The position numbers were made by a program, and so were the translations under genes. DNA of 11,797 bases. Source: Bacilli bacterium (GTDB taxonomy: Bacteria > Bacillota_I > Bacilli_A > RF39 > UBA660). Location: NCBI GenBank assembly GCA_028708005.1, contig JAQVZV010000011.1, positions 1-11,797 on the forward strand, given 5' to 3'. The notes beneath the pieces are model-generated. The model did not search any database, was not told the DNA's origin, and saw nothing but the letters and a program-made list of their open reading frames with translations. Positions 1-7,628 of this stretch are shown piece after piece. Numbering within the stretch: the first letter of the stretch is position 1; every line of letters starts with the position of its first letter.

Positions 1-1
1 A

Positions 2-1924
2 TCACCAAAGATGGAAAATTCTGATCAAATAGTTAGGGATTTAACTTATGGTAAGGCTCATTCATTATATGGTGATGAATTACCACAGATTATAGAAGAA
101 CGTCTTGAAAAAGAGCTTAGTGGTATTATTGGTGGCGGCTTTGATGTTATCTATTTAATAGCTCAAAAATTAGTTAAGAAGTCAAATGATGATGGTTATT
201 TAGTAGGAAGTCGTGGAAGTGTTGGTTCTAGTTTAGTGGCAACTTTCTGTAATATTACTGAAGTTAATCCTCTTCCACCTCATTATGTGTGCCCTAATTG
301 CAAAAAAAGTATATTTGATGATAATGATAAACCATTATCAGATATTTATGGAAGTGGTTTTGATTTACCTGATAAAATTTGTGAATGTGGAACAATGTTT
401 TTAAAACAGGGACAAAATATACCATTTTCTTCCTTCCTAGGTTTTAATGCGGATAAAGTTCCTGATATTGATTTAAATTTTTCGGGTGAATACCAGGCTG
501 TTGCTCATGATTATACCAAAGAGTTGTTTGGTGAACATTATGTTTTTAGAGCAGGTACTATTGGAACGGTAGCTGCTAAAACAGCCTATGGTTTTGTTAA
601 AGGTTATTTTGAAGATAAAGGTAAAAGTATGCCGCGTAGTGTTGAAATTGAAAGATTATCTTTGGGTTGTACAGGGGTTAAAAGAACCACTGGTCAGCAT
701 CCAGGTGGCATTGTTGTTATTCCAAATTATATGGATGTATTAGATTTTACACCTTATCAATATCCAGCCGATGATCCAACCTCAAAATGGTATACAACAC
801 ATTTCGATTATCATCCAATGGAAGATGATTTGTTAAAATTAGATATTCTAGGGCATGATGATCCAACGATACTTAGAATGTTACAAAATCTTAGTGGCAA
901 AGATATTTTATCAATCCCTCTAGATGATAAAGATGTTTTAAGTATTTTCTCATCACCTGATGTATTAGGTGTTACAAAAGAACAAATAATGTGTGAAGTT
1001 GGAACGATTGGAGTACCCGAATTTGGAACTAATTTTGTTATGAAAATGGCAGAAGAGATAAAGCCAAAGACATTTGAAGAGATAGTTAAAGTTTGTGGAC
1101 TGGCACACGGAACTGGAATATGGGCAGGGAATGGGAAAGAACTTTTAGTAAGTGAAAAAGCTAAATTTAATGAAATAGTGGGATATAGAGAAGAATTAAT
1201 TTCAATGCTTATAAAATATGGTATGGATAAAGTGATGGCATTTAAAATAACTGAATATATTAGAAAATCATATAGATCACAAAAAGCAAAGATGAAAGAT
1301 GAAAGATGGGTGCCATTACATAATGAACTTTTAAAATTTAAAGATGTACTGCCTGATTGGTTTATAGATCATTGTGAAACAATAGAATATTTGTTCCCTA
1401 AAGCTCATGCGGTAGCATATGTTATGATGGCTTGTAGAGTAGCTTGGTTTAAAGTACATCAACCAATCTATTACTATGCAGCTTATTTAAGTATTCGTTG
1501 TCATGATTTTGATATAGAAGCAATGATTAAAGGATATGATGCTATCAAGGAAAAAATTATTGAAATTAATAATAAGGGATTTGATAAAACAAATAAAGAA
1601 GAAGCAATACTTGATGTCTTATATACAGCTTTAGAACTAACTGCAAGGGGATTTAAAATAAGTCACATTGATCTTTATAAATCGGATGCAACTAACTTTA
1701 TTATTGATGAAGATAATAAAACACTTATACCGCCATTTAGAACAATTGATGGTTTAGGTGATATCGTTGCTAAAAAAATCATTAATGAACGTACAAAAGG
1801 TAATTTTATTAGTATCGAAGACTTTGCAAAACGAGCTAGGGTATCACAAACAATTATTGATAAGATGAGGATAATGGGAATCCTAGATGACATGCCAGAA
1901 ACTAATCAATTAACATTATTTTAA
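2..1924 (+). CDS. polC: DNA polymerase III PolC, C-terminal half (5' partial)
   Basis: Replicative DNA polymerase of low-GC Gram-positives, which copies DNA at the fork. The reading frame is open to the window's left edge, so the first ATG at base 11 is internal; about 640 of the usual ~1,440 residues are present, without the OB and exonuclease domains. Counting from base 11: a palm entry with VGSRGSVGSS (65-74), a zinc-ribbon region with CPNC (94-97) and CEC (124-126), the catalytic VPDIDLNFSGEY (D152, D154), TGQHPGG (227-233), KLDILGHDD (third acidic site near 278), FPKAHAVAY in the helical region, and a C-terminal NQLTLF that fits the beta-clamp binding motif. The second zinc pair reads C-x-C where Bacillus PolC has C-x2-C, a one-residue shortening. 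A terminator follows directly, so polC is not co-transcribed with mraZ. Identity is near certain; only the 5' end is missing. Confidence 0.97.
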   Translation, partial: SPKMENSDQIVRDLTYGKAHSLYGDELPQIIEERLEKELSGIIGGGFDVIYLIAQKLVKKSNDDGYLVGSRGSVGSSLVATFCNITEVNPLPPHYVCPNCKKSIFDDNDKPLSDIYGSGFDLPDKICECGTMFLKQGQNIPFSSFLGFNADKVPDIDLNFSGEYQAVAHDYTKELFGEHYVFRAGTIGTVAAKTAYGFVKGYFEDKGKSMPRSVEIERLSLGCTGVKRTTGQHPGGIVVIPNYMDVLDFTPYQYPADDPTSKWYTTHFDYHPMEDDLLKLDILGHDDPTILRMLQNLSGKDILSIPLDDKDVLSIFSSPDVLGVTKEQIMCEVGTIGVPEFGTNFVMKMAEEIKPKTFEEIVKVCGLAHGTGIWAGNGKELLVSEKAKFNEIVGYREELISMLIKYGMDKVMAFKITEYIRKSYRSQKAKMKDERWVPLHNELLKFKDVLPDWFIDHCETIEYLFPKAHAVAYVMMACRVAWFKVHQPIYYYAAYLSIRCHDFDIEAMIKGYDAIKEKIIEINNKGFDKTNKEEAILDVLYTALELTARGFKISHIDLYKSDATNFIIDEDNKTLIPPFRTIDGLGDIVAKKIINERTKGNFISIEDFAKRARVSQTIIDKMRIMGILDDMPETNQLTLF

Positions 1925-1952
1925 ATAATAATACAAATTTAATATTAACTAT

Positions 1953-1981
1953 AAGTATCATAATTCTATGATACTTTTTTT
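1953..1981 (+). terminator. Intrinsic terminator after polC
   Basis: A perfect 10-bp stem (1953-1962 with 1967-1976) and a 4-nt loop ATTC run into seven T residues (1975-1981). It starts 29 bases after the polC stop and 36 bases before the mraZ promoter, separating the two transcription units. Confidence 0.9.
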
Positions 1982-2016
1982 ATGTTGTAAAATCTATAGA
2001 AATAATCCAAAAAGGC

Positions 2017-2045
2017 TTTACAAATAACTTTAAAAATAGTATTAT
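2017..2045 (+). promoter_or_regulatory. Sigma-A-type promoter of the mraZ operon
   Basis: The -35 box TTTACA (2017-2022) and the -10 box TATTAT (2040-2045) are separated by 17 bp, each one base from consensus. Transcription should start near 2052, inside the row of GTGG boxes, so a protein bound there would block initiation. No other equally good promoter is visible between the polC terminator and mraZ. Confidence 0.8.
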
Positions 2046-2080
2046 AGTGGTAGGCAGTGGCATTATGTGGTAGAAAGTGG
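2046..2080 (+). promoter_or_regulatory. MraZ operator: four GTGG boxes at 10-bp spacing
   Basis: GTGG occurs at 2047, 2057, 2067 and 2077, exactly one helical turn apart, each preceded by A or T. MraZ is known to bind direct repeats upstream of its own gene: TGGG-type boxes with 10-bp period in E. coli, AAAGTG-type boxes in Mycoplasma. This array, directly upstream of mraZ and over the expected start of transcription, fits autorepression. The last box merges with the ribosome binding site of mraZ. Binding itself is inferred. Confidence 0.8.
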
Positions 2081-2084
2081 GGGA
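2079..2084 (+). promoter_or_regulatory. Ribosome binding site that fixes the mraZ start
   Basis: GGGGGA lies 6 bases before the ATG at 2091. An in-frame GTG at 2067 would give eight extra residues, but it is itself part of the GTGG box array and has no Shine-Dalgarno sequence. Confidence 0.75.
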
Positions 2085-2090
2085 TTTTTT

Positions 2091-2522
2091 ATGTTAATGG
2101 GTGAATATCATCATAGCATTGATGAAAAAGGTCGCTTAATTATACCATCTAAATTTAGGTATGATTTAGGCGATAAATTTATAGTCACGAAAGGTTTGGA
2201 TGGATGCTTATTCGTTTATCCAAAGAATGAATGGGAAAACATCGTATCTAAACTTAAAGTTCTACCATTTACAAAGAAAGACGCCCGTGTATTTACAAGA
2301 TTCTTTCTATCAGGTGCTACTGAATGTGAGTTCGACAAACAGGGTCGAATCAATATTACCTCTCCACTAGCGGGATACGCCGATTTAACTAAAGAATGTG
2401 TTATTATCGGCGTAAACGATCGCTTAGAAATATGGTCAAAACAACGTTTCGAAGAATTCTTTAAAGTAAATGAAGAAAACTTATCTGATGTAGCAGAAAA
2501 CTTGTTTGATACGGAGCTATAA
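2091..2522 (+). CDS. mraZ: Transcriptional regulator MraZ
   Basis: DNA-binding regulator of the dcw cluster; in E. coli it represses its own promoter. The 143-residue product from ATG 2091 begins MLMGEYHHSIDEKGR, which matches the family N-terminus (M-x-MGEY-x-H-x-ID-x-KGR) and the length of Bacillus MraZ. Both SpoVT/AbrB-like half-domains are present, each with a DxxxR motif: DEKGR (11-15) and DKQGR (82-86). A start at GTG 2067 is possible but adds a tail without family counterpart and no ribosome site. The stop TAA shares its last A with the ATG of rsmH (TAATG), so the two genes are translationally coupled. GTGG boxes upstream are its likely operator. Confidence 0.95.
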   Translation: MLMGEYHHSIDEKGRLIIPSKFRYDLGDKFIVTKGLDGCLFVYPKNEWENIVSKLKVLPFTKKDARVFTRFFLSGATECEFDKQGRINITSPLAGYADLTKECVIIGVNDRLEIWSKQRFEEFFKVNEENLSDVAENLFDTEL

Positions 2523-3460
2523 TGCATAAGAGTGTATTGCTAAATGAGACCATAGATAATTTGAATGTTAGGGATAATTTAATATATGTAGATGCGACAC
2601 TTGGCTATGCTGGTCACAGTAGGGAAGTCTTGAAAAGAATTAAAAAGGGGTTCTTATTCGCCTTTGACCAAGATAGCGAAGCAATCCAATATAGTGAACA
2701 AGTATTAAGTGACATCTCTCAATCCTATGAAATTATCCATTCTAATTTTGTTAATCTAAAACAAGAATTATCAAAAAGAGGTATTACAAAAATTGATGGT
2801 ATTATCTTTGACTTAGGTGTTTCTAGTCCTCAATTAGATAATATTGAACGAGGATTTAGCTATCATCATAATGCTAAATTAGATATGCGTATGAATAAGG
2901 ATAATAAATTAAGTGCATACGATGTTGTTAACAATTATTCAATTGAGGCATTAACAGATATATTCTTTAAATATGGTGAGGAAAAATATGCCAAGAGTAT
3001 TGCAAAGAAAATAGTTGATTATCGGGTAACAAAGCCCATTGAAACAACACTTGAATTAGTCGAAATAATAAAAATGGGAGTTCCTGAAAAATATAAAAAA
3101 GCGGGCCATCCCGCTCGAAAAGTCTTTCAAGCAATAAGAATTGAAGTTAATAAAGAATTAGATATATTAGAGCAGTCTTTAGAAGATGCAATTGATCTTT
3201 TAAATATTGGTGGTCGCATATGTGTGATAACGTTTCATTCGTTAGAAGATAGAATTTGTAAGAAGGTATTTAAAAGACATAGCGATGTACCAGAAATAGT
3301 TAAAGGATTACCTAATATACCAGAACAATATAAACCAGCATTAAAATTAATTGGTAGATATTTGCCAAGTGATGATGAAATAGAAAACAATAATAGAGCT
3401 AGATCAGCAACCTTAAGAGTAGCTGAGAAAATAAGAAAGAGAGATGAGCAACATGGCTAG
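2522..3460 (+). CDS. rsmH: 16S rRNA (cytosine-1402-N4)-methyltransferase RsmH
   Basis: S-adenosylmethionine-dependent enzyme (formerly MraW) that N4-methylates C1402 of 16S rRNA in the decoding centre. The 312 residues match the normal family length. Visible motifs: the N-terminal HKSVLLNE (2-9), the AdoMet loop VDATLGYAGHS (23-33, usually DGTLGGAGHS), FAFDQD (46-51), DLGVSSPQLD (97-106) followed by RGFSY and LDMRM, HPARKVFQAIRIEVN (196-210), and TFHSLEDR (237-244). The start overlaps the mraZ stop by one base, and the end overlaps ftsL by 17 bases, as expected inside the dcw operon. It is a housekeeping gene here by virtue of conserved linkage rather than a wall function. No damage is seen. 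Confidence 0.97.
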   Translation: MHKSVLLNETIDNLNVRDNLIYVDATLGYAGHSREVLKRIKKGFLFAFDQDSEAIQYSEQVLSDISQSYEIIHSNFVNLKQELSKRGITKIDGIIFDLGVSSPQLDNIERGFSYHHNAKLDMRMNKDNKLSAYDVVNNYSIEALTDIFFKYGEEKYAKSIAKKIVDYRVTKPIETTLELVEIIKMGVPEKYKKAGHPARKVFQAIRIEVNKELDILEQSLEDAIDLLNIGGRICVITFHSLEDRICKKVFKRHSDVPEIVKGLPNIPEQYKPALKLIGRYLPSDDEIENNNRARSATLRVAEKIRKRDEQHG

Positions 3461-3746
3461 AAGAAGAAAAGTTAAATTTTTAAGGATAGAAAAACTAATG
3501 ATGAAATTTTGTATTTTGTTAATAGTGCTTATGCCAGCATCAAGTGTCTTTGGAAAAGCTATGTTATCAAAGAGTAATATTGAGGTTGAAAGACTAAAAA
3601 GAGAAATAAGCATGAAATCAAGAAAAAATCAAAGTCTTATGATGAAGGTTAACGAATTGAGATCATTCGATAATATTCAAGCTATTGCAAGTAGACAAGG
3701 ATTAGCTTATAATAGTGCTAATGTGAAGGTTATTGATATAGATTAA
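3444..3746 (+). CDS. ftsL: Cell division protein FtsL-like
   Basis: Small bitopic membrane protein of the divisome; FtsL works with DivIC/FtsB and FtsQ/DivIB to activate septal peptidoglycan synthesis. The 100-residue product has a basic cytoplasmic tail (ARRRKVKF), one hydrophobic segment at about 19-37, and a heptad-like stretch rich in Leu, Lys and Glu at about 43-73, the FtsL plan of TM plus extracellular coiled coil. Sequence is poorly conserved in this family, so the call rests on topology, size and position between rsmH and ftsI. Start: ATG 3444 has a purine-rich GAGAG just upstream; ATG 3453, three codons on, is also possible. It overlaps rsmH, and the ftsI ribosome site begins at its stop codon. 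Confidence 0.85.
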   Translation: MSNMARRRKVKFLRIEKLMMKFCILLIVLMPASSVFGKAMLSKSNIEVERLKREISMKSRKNQSLMMKVNELRSFDNIQAIASRQGLAYNSANVKVIDID

Positions 3747-3757
3747 GAGGTGTTACA

Positions 3758-5908
3758 ATGAAAACAGGAAAAGATATGATAAATAGAATTAGAATTAACA
3801 AACTAATCTTTATCATACCTTTTCTTTTCTTTTTAACAGTTATTATTCAAATGACACAATTATCTTTATCAACTAAAGTTGATGGTATTAATTTGAAAGA
3901 ATTTGCTAATAATCGAAATACCAAAAAGGAAATTTTATATGCTAATCGAGGAACTATATATACTTCTAATGGTGACATCTTAGCTCAAAACATTGATTCA
4001 TATACGGTTATCGCATATTTATCACCCAAACGAAGTGAGGGCTCTAAAAAACCTAAACATGTTGTTGATAAGGAAGCGACAGCCAAATCTTTATCACCAG
4101 TTCTTAATATGAGCGAAGAGTTATTATTAAAATTACTAAATAGAAAAAATTTATATCAAGTAGAATTAAGACCAGGTGGTTATGGCATTACTGAACTTAA
4201 GAAAGAAGAGATAGAAAAATTACAATTAGCAGGTATTGATTTTATTAAGACTTTTAAGCGCTATTATCCTAATAATGATTTTTTATCATACACCTTAGGA
4301 TATGTTCAAATGGCGGACGATTTAAAAATAACGGGTGAAATGGGAATTGAAAAGTTTTATAATAAAGAACTAAGTGGAGAAGATGGATATTTAGAATATC
4401 AAAAGGATTTAAATGGTTATCGAATACCTAATATACCAGAAATTAGAAGAGAACAGAAAGATGGAATGGACATCTATCTTACAATCGATGATAATATTCA
4501 AATGTTTACCGAAAGAGTAGTCAAAGAAGCGGCTACCAAGTATAAACCTGATTGGATGCTAATAACAATTGCGGATGCTAAAACAGGAAAGATACTAGGA
4601 ACAGCTTCTTCACCATCATTTAATCCTAATATAAAAAATATTGAAAGTTATTTAAATCCTTTAGTCTCATATGCATATGAACCTGGTTCAACTATGAAAA
4701 CATATGCTTATATGGCAGCGATGGAAAAAGGGACATATGATGGTAAGGCAACATTTAAATCGGGTAAGTTAACAGTTGGTGACGATGTTATATCTGACTG
4801 GAATAAAGGTAAAGGTTGGGGTACGATAACATTTGATCGTGGTTATACATTATCATCAAATGTTGGAGTAGCTAATATGATTGATAAGTTTATAACAAGA
4901 AATGATTTAAAAGTTTATTATGATAAATTAGGTTTTGGGAAGACAACTAACTTTACGTTGCCCAGCGAAGCGGCTGGTACTATCAATTTTAAGTATAAAA
5001 TTGAGGTTGCCAATGCAGCTTTTGGGCAAGGTATAACAACCACTCCAATCCAACATATTCAAGCCTTAACGTCTATCTCTAATAATGGTGTGATGTTAAA
5101 ACCTTATATTGTTGATAAAATAATTAATCCCAATACTAACGAAATCGTATTTCAAGGAACTAAAGAAGAGTTGGGAAGAGTTGCTAGTACGACAACGGTA
5201 AACAAGATAAAAAATTTAATGTACGACGTTGTTAATGGTGATAGTTCAATAGCTACTGGTACGGCTTATAAAATAGATGGTTATGATATTATCGGTAAGA
5301 CCGGTACTGCTCAATATGTTAATCCTATTACTAAAAAATATTATACGAGTTCAATTGAAGTTATAAAATCATTTGCAGGCATGTTCCCTAAAGACGATCC
5401 ACAAATCGTAATTTATGCTATTACTAAAAGACCAGTTTATAATAGCGGCGTTAGTTTAACAATACCTGTTAAAAAATTAATTAACGATATTGCTAAGTAT
5501 CTAAATATTAAGCAACATACTACGAAACATACTGTTGGTGAAATAAATTACGAAGTACCAAATTTTATTAACAAAGATATAAGTGTCATAGATAGTAATT
5601 ATAAAACTGTTATTCTTGGTGATGGTAATAAAATAATAGATCAATATCCTAAAAAAGGAACTACTATTAGTAGTGCAGATAAAATATTTATTGTGACTAA
5701 TAGTAAAAATATAAAACTTCCAAGGCTAATAAAGTGGTCAGGTAGAGATGTTAATATATATTGTAATCTCGTTAATATAAAGTGTAATGTTGAAGGATAT
5801 GGTTTTGTTTATAAACAAAATGTAGCAACTGGAACAAGTATCGATAGTATTGAAGAATTAAATGTTATTTTAAAAAGAACTAATTCAAAGGTAGAGGTGG
5901 GTAATTAA
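3758..5908 (+). CDS. ftsI: Division penicillin-binding protein 2B/2x-like (PASTA transpeptidase)
   Basis: Class B PBP, the septal D,D-transpeptidase that cross-links peptidoglycan during division. The 716 residues contain a short cytoplasmic tail, a TM anchor (about 16-36), the NRGTIYTSNGDILA dimerisation/pedestal motif (63-76), and a transpeptidase domain with all three active-site motifs: STMK (S311 nucleophile, K314), SSN (366-368) and KTG (514-516). After about 590 come two PASTA-like repeats (beginning near YEVPNF and IKLPRL), as in Streptococcus PBP2x and Bacillus PBP2B. GAGGTG lies 5 bases before the ATG. Position after ftsL and the PASTA tail favour the division role (pbpB) over the sporulation paralogue. 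The gene looks intact and is followed after 32 bases by the acyltransferase. Confidence 0.95.
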   Translation: MKTGKDMINRIRINKLIFIIPFLFFLTVIIQMTQLSLSTKVDGINLKEFANNRNTKKEILYANRGTIYTSNGDILAQNIDSYTVIAYLSPKRSEGSKKPKHVVDKEATAKSLSPVLNMSEELLLKLLNRKNLYQVELRPGGYGITELKKEEIEKLQLAGIDFIKTFKRYYPNNDFLSYTLGYVQMADDLKITGEMGIEKFYNKELSGEDGYLEYQKDLNGYRIPNIPEIRREQKDGMDIYLTIDDNIQMFTERVVKEAATKYKPDWMLITIADAKTGKILGTASSPSFNPNIKNIESYLNPLVSYAYEPGSTMKTYAYMAAMEKGTYDGKATFKSGKLTVGDDVISDWNKGKGWGTITFDRGYTLSSNVGVANMIDKFITRNDLKVYYDKLGFGKTTNFTLPSEAAGTINFKYKIEVANAAFGQGITTTPIQHIQALTSISNNGVMLKPYIVDKIINPNTNEIVFQGTKEELGRVASTTTVNKIKNLMYDVVNGDSSIATGTAYKIDGYDIIGKTGTAQYVNPITKKYYTSSIEVIKSFAGMFPKDDPQIVIYAITKRPVYNSGVSLTIPVKKLINDIAKYLNIKQHTTKHTVGEINYEVPNFINKDISVIDSNYKTVILGDGNKIIDQYPKKGTTISSADKIFIVTNSKNIKLPRLIKWSGRDVNIYCNLVNIKCNVEGYGFVYKQNVATGTSIDSIEELNVILKRTNSKVEVGN

Positions 5909-5928
5909 AAAACTAAAGAAAGTAAATT

Positions 5929-5933
5929 AGGAG
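5929..5933 (+). promoter_or_regulatory. Ribosome binding site supporting a GTG start
   Basis: AGGAG sits 7 bases before GTG 5941. The upstream ATG at 5936 and GTG at 5933 share a frame that meets TGA at 5942, so GTG 5941 is the only workable start for the acyltransferase. Confidence 0.8.
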
Positions 5934-5940
5934 TGATGAA

Positions 5941-6987
5941 GTGAAAGAAAGAAATTATGCTTTTGATTTCATAAGAGTTATATCAATGCTTTTAGTTATT
6001 GTCATTCATCTTAGTAATTATTATTGTAGGGGATTTTCCAATTTATCTAATATCTCATATTTAGGAGCGGTTATTTGGAATGCTTTAGCTAGAGTTGCTG
6101 TACCATTATTTTTTATGCTAAGCGGTGTGTTACTAATCAATAAGGAACATAATAAAGATAAATATAAAGAACGTATTATAAAGTATACTTTAATACTAAT
6201 AATATGGAGTGTTATTTATTATGTTTGGCATTATCTATTTCATAATATTAAATTCAATCTTCCTAAAGATATATTCATTCATCTTTTCCAACCAGTATCT
6301 AGACATCTATGGTTTATGTATCCTTTAATTGGTATATATATAATATTGCCATTCATTCAATCAATGTTTAAGAACATAACTAAGCAATTAGAAAATTTAT
6401 TCTTATACTTATGGATTATCTCATCAGGTGGCGTTTATATATTAAGATTGATATTATCTATGTTTAAATATAAAGTTGATATAATATATCCCATTCCAAT
6501 TGTTCAAGCAACTTATTATTTAGGATACTTTATCGCTGGTTATATTATATACAACAGAATAAAAGATTTAAAAGATACAAAAAAGGTATCTCAATATAGT
6601 TTAATAACATTAATTTTGACATCACTGATAACGATAATACTTACTTATATAATATCAGTCATTAATGGAGGTTATTATACTTCATTATTCGCATATCGTA
6701 GTCCATTAATGATGCTAAGCTCAATGGCTGTCTTTATTCTAAGTGTTATTCATAAAGACACTCTACTAAAAGGTAAAGCAGTTACTATTTTAAAGAAAAT
6801 AGTTCCTTATTCCTTTGGTATTTATTTAATCCATATAATATTTTTTAATCTCTTAACTAATAATATTAAAGTATTGAACGTTATATCTTTTATAGGAATT
6901 CCTATATTTTCCTTGTTAATCTTTATAATATCTTATATAGCGTGTGTCATAATTAAAAAAATACCCATTCTAAAAAGAATAATATAA
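5941..6987 (+). CDS. Membrane acyltransferase, acyltransferase-3 family
   Basis: Integral-membrane O-acyltransferase of the family that includes OafA, WecH and the membrane part of OatA; members move acyl groups, often acetyl, onto sugars of surface polymers. The 348-residue protein is almost wholly hydrophobic with about ten TM segments. Family marks are the N-terminal R12...H23 in RVISMLLVIVIHLS, RVAVPLFFMLSGVLL (51-65), HLWFMYPLIG (122-131), and SFGIYLIHI near 291-299. There is no SGNH esterase-like domain, so it is not a complete OatA. It starts with GTG, 32 bases after ftsI, with no promoter or terminator between, and a terminator directly behind, so it is probably the last gene of the dcw operon. 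Substrate is unknown; peptidoglycan, teichoic acid or exopolysaccharide are all possible. Confidence 0.88.
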   Translation: MKERNYAFDFIRVISMLLVIVIHLSNYYCRGFSNLSNISYLGAVIWNALARVAVPLFFMLSGVLLINKEHNKDKYKERIIKYTLILIIWSVIYYVWHYLFHNIKFNLPKDIFIHLFQPVSRHLWFMYPLIGIYIILPFIQSMFKNITKQLENLFLYLWIISSGGVYILRLILSMFKYKVDIIYPIPIVQATYYLGYFIAGYIIYNRIKDLKDTKKVSQYSLITLILTSLITIILTYIISVINGGYYTSLFAYRSPLMMLSSMAVFILSVIHKDTLLKGKAVTILKKIVPYSFGIYLIHIIFFNLLTNNIKVLNVISFIGIPIFSLLIFIISYIACVIIKKIPILKRII

Positions 6988-7014
6988 AAAGTGAAAATCA
7001 ATTTTCACTTTTTT
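6987..7014. terminator. Bidirectional intrinsic terminator between convergent genes
   Basis: Arms 6987-6997 and 7002-7012 pair perfectly (11 bp) round a TCAA loop, with a T-run on the right (7009-7014) and an A-run on the left (6986-6990). It can stop plus-strand transcripts of the dcw operon and minus-strand transcripts of the HAD gene ending at 7023. Confidence 0.88.
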
Positions 7015-7022
7015 GTATCAAA

Positions 7023-7532
7023 TTAAAATAGTAAAGAACTAACATGAAATATTGATATCTTATCTTCCAAAATTTGTTTAGCACCCTTTAATATTTGATG
7101 ATCATCATCGACTAAAAACACATGCTTAAATTTTCTTTCACTAATAATAGATTCTATCTTTAAACCTTTACTAATATTTTTTTGTTCCCTTGTAAACTCC
7201 TTGCTTTCTTTAGTTATTATATAAATATTACTGTCTTCTATTTTAGGTAAGTATTTATGTAACCATTTATTTTTTTCTTCAGCTTGTTCTTTATAATTAC
7301 ATCTACTTAATATCATAACTTGTAAGTTTGGAATAGTCATTAATTTGTTTACAATCTCACTAATAATAATGATTGGTTTTTTCTTTAAGTAAATATTTGG
7401 AGTATTCGCAATTAAACCATCTTTATCATTAAAATCATAATTTGTTAATACACCATCCATATCAAAGAAGATACCATATTCACTATTCTTATCGTAATCA
7501 CAAATTCTTTTTATATGTTTATAAAAGTTCAT
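7023..7532 (-). CDS. HAD-superfamily phosphatase, 5'-nucleotidase-like
   Basis: Haloacid-dehalogenase-type hydrolase of 169 residues, probably cytoplasmic. Motif I is FFDMDGVLT (D24 nucleophile, D26 acid/base), motif II is MILSR (S76), and motif IV is FLVDDDHQIL (D142-D144). A conserved lysine for motif III is plausible in the KEFTREQKN segment but not certain. The small size and the DMDGVLTNY start resemble 5'(3')-deoxyribonucleotidases and phage-type HAD proteins; the substrate cannot be read from sequence. AGGAGG (complement of 7541-7546) lies 8 bases before the ATG. The gene runs divergently from a dCMP-deaminase-family gene across 96 bases, which fits, but does not prove, a role in deoxynucleotide turnover. 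Confidence 0.85.
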   Translation of the reverse strand: MNFYKHIKRICDYDKNSEYGIFFDMDGVLTNYDFNDKDGLIANTPNIYLKKKPIIIISEIVNKLMTIPNLQVMILSRCNYKEQAEEKNKWLHKYLPKIEDSNIYIITKESKEFTREQKNISKGLKIESIISERKFKHVFLVDDDHQILKGAKQILEDKISIFHVSSLLF

Positions 7533-7572
7533 TTATAATTCCTCCTAATATGATTATATTATACGATATATT

Positions 7573-7601
7573 TTGACATAAGAACATATTTATAGTAAAA
7601 T
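7573..7601 (+). promoter_or_regulatory. Promoter of the dCMP deaminase-family gene
   Basis: Perfect -35 TTGACA (7573-7578), 17-bp spacer, -10 TAAAAT (7596-7601), 28 bases before the ATG at 7629. On the minus strand, TATAAT-like hexamers at 7553-7558 and 7558-7563 could serve the HAD gene, but I find no good -35 for them. Confidence 0.8.
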
Positions 7602-7628
7602 TTTAACAGTATGATGTGGAGGTAAAAG

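Noticed and set aside
1675..1893. Minus-strand frame inside polC
   Set aside because: Shadow of the polC coding frame; no ribosome site and no family resemblance.
2067..2090. GTG at 2067 as the mraZ start
   Set aside because: It falls inside the GTGG operator array, lacks a ribosome site, and adds eight residues absent from the family; ATG 2091 has GGGGGA at 6 bases and the canonical N-terminus.
2216..2527. Minus-strand frame across mraZ
   Set aside because: Antisense to a well-conserved gene and without a supporting start site.
3413..3613. Minus-strand frame over the rsmH/ftsL junction
   Set aside because: Hydrophobic only because it is the complement of the ftsL membrane segment region; no ribosome site.
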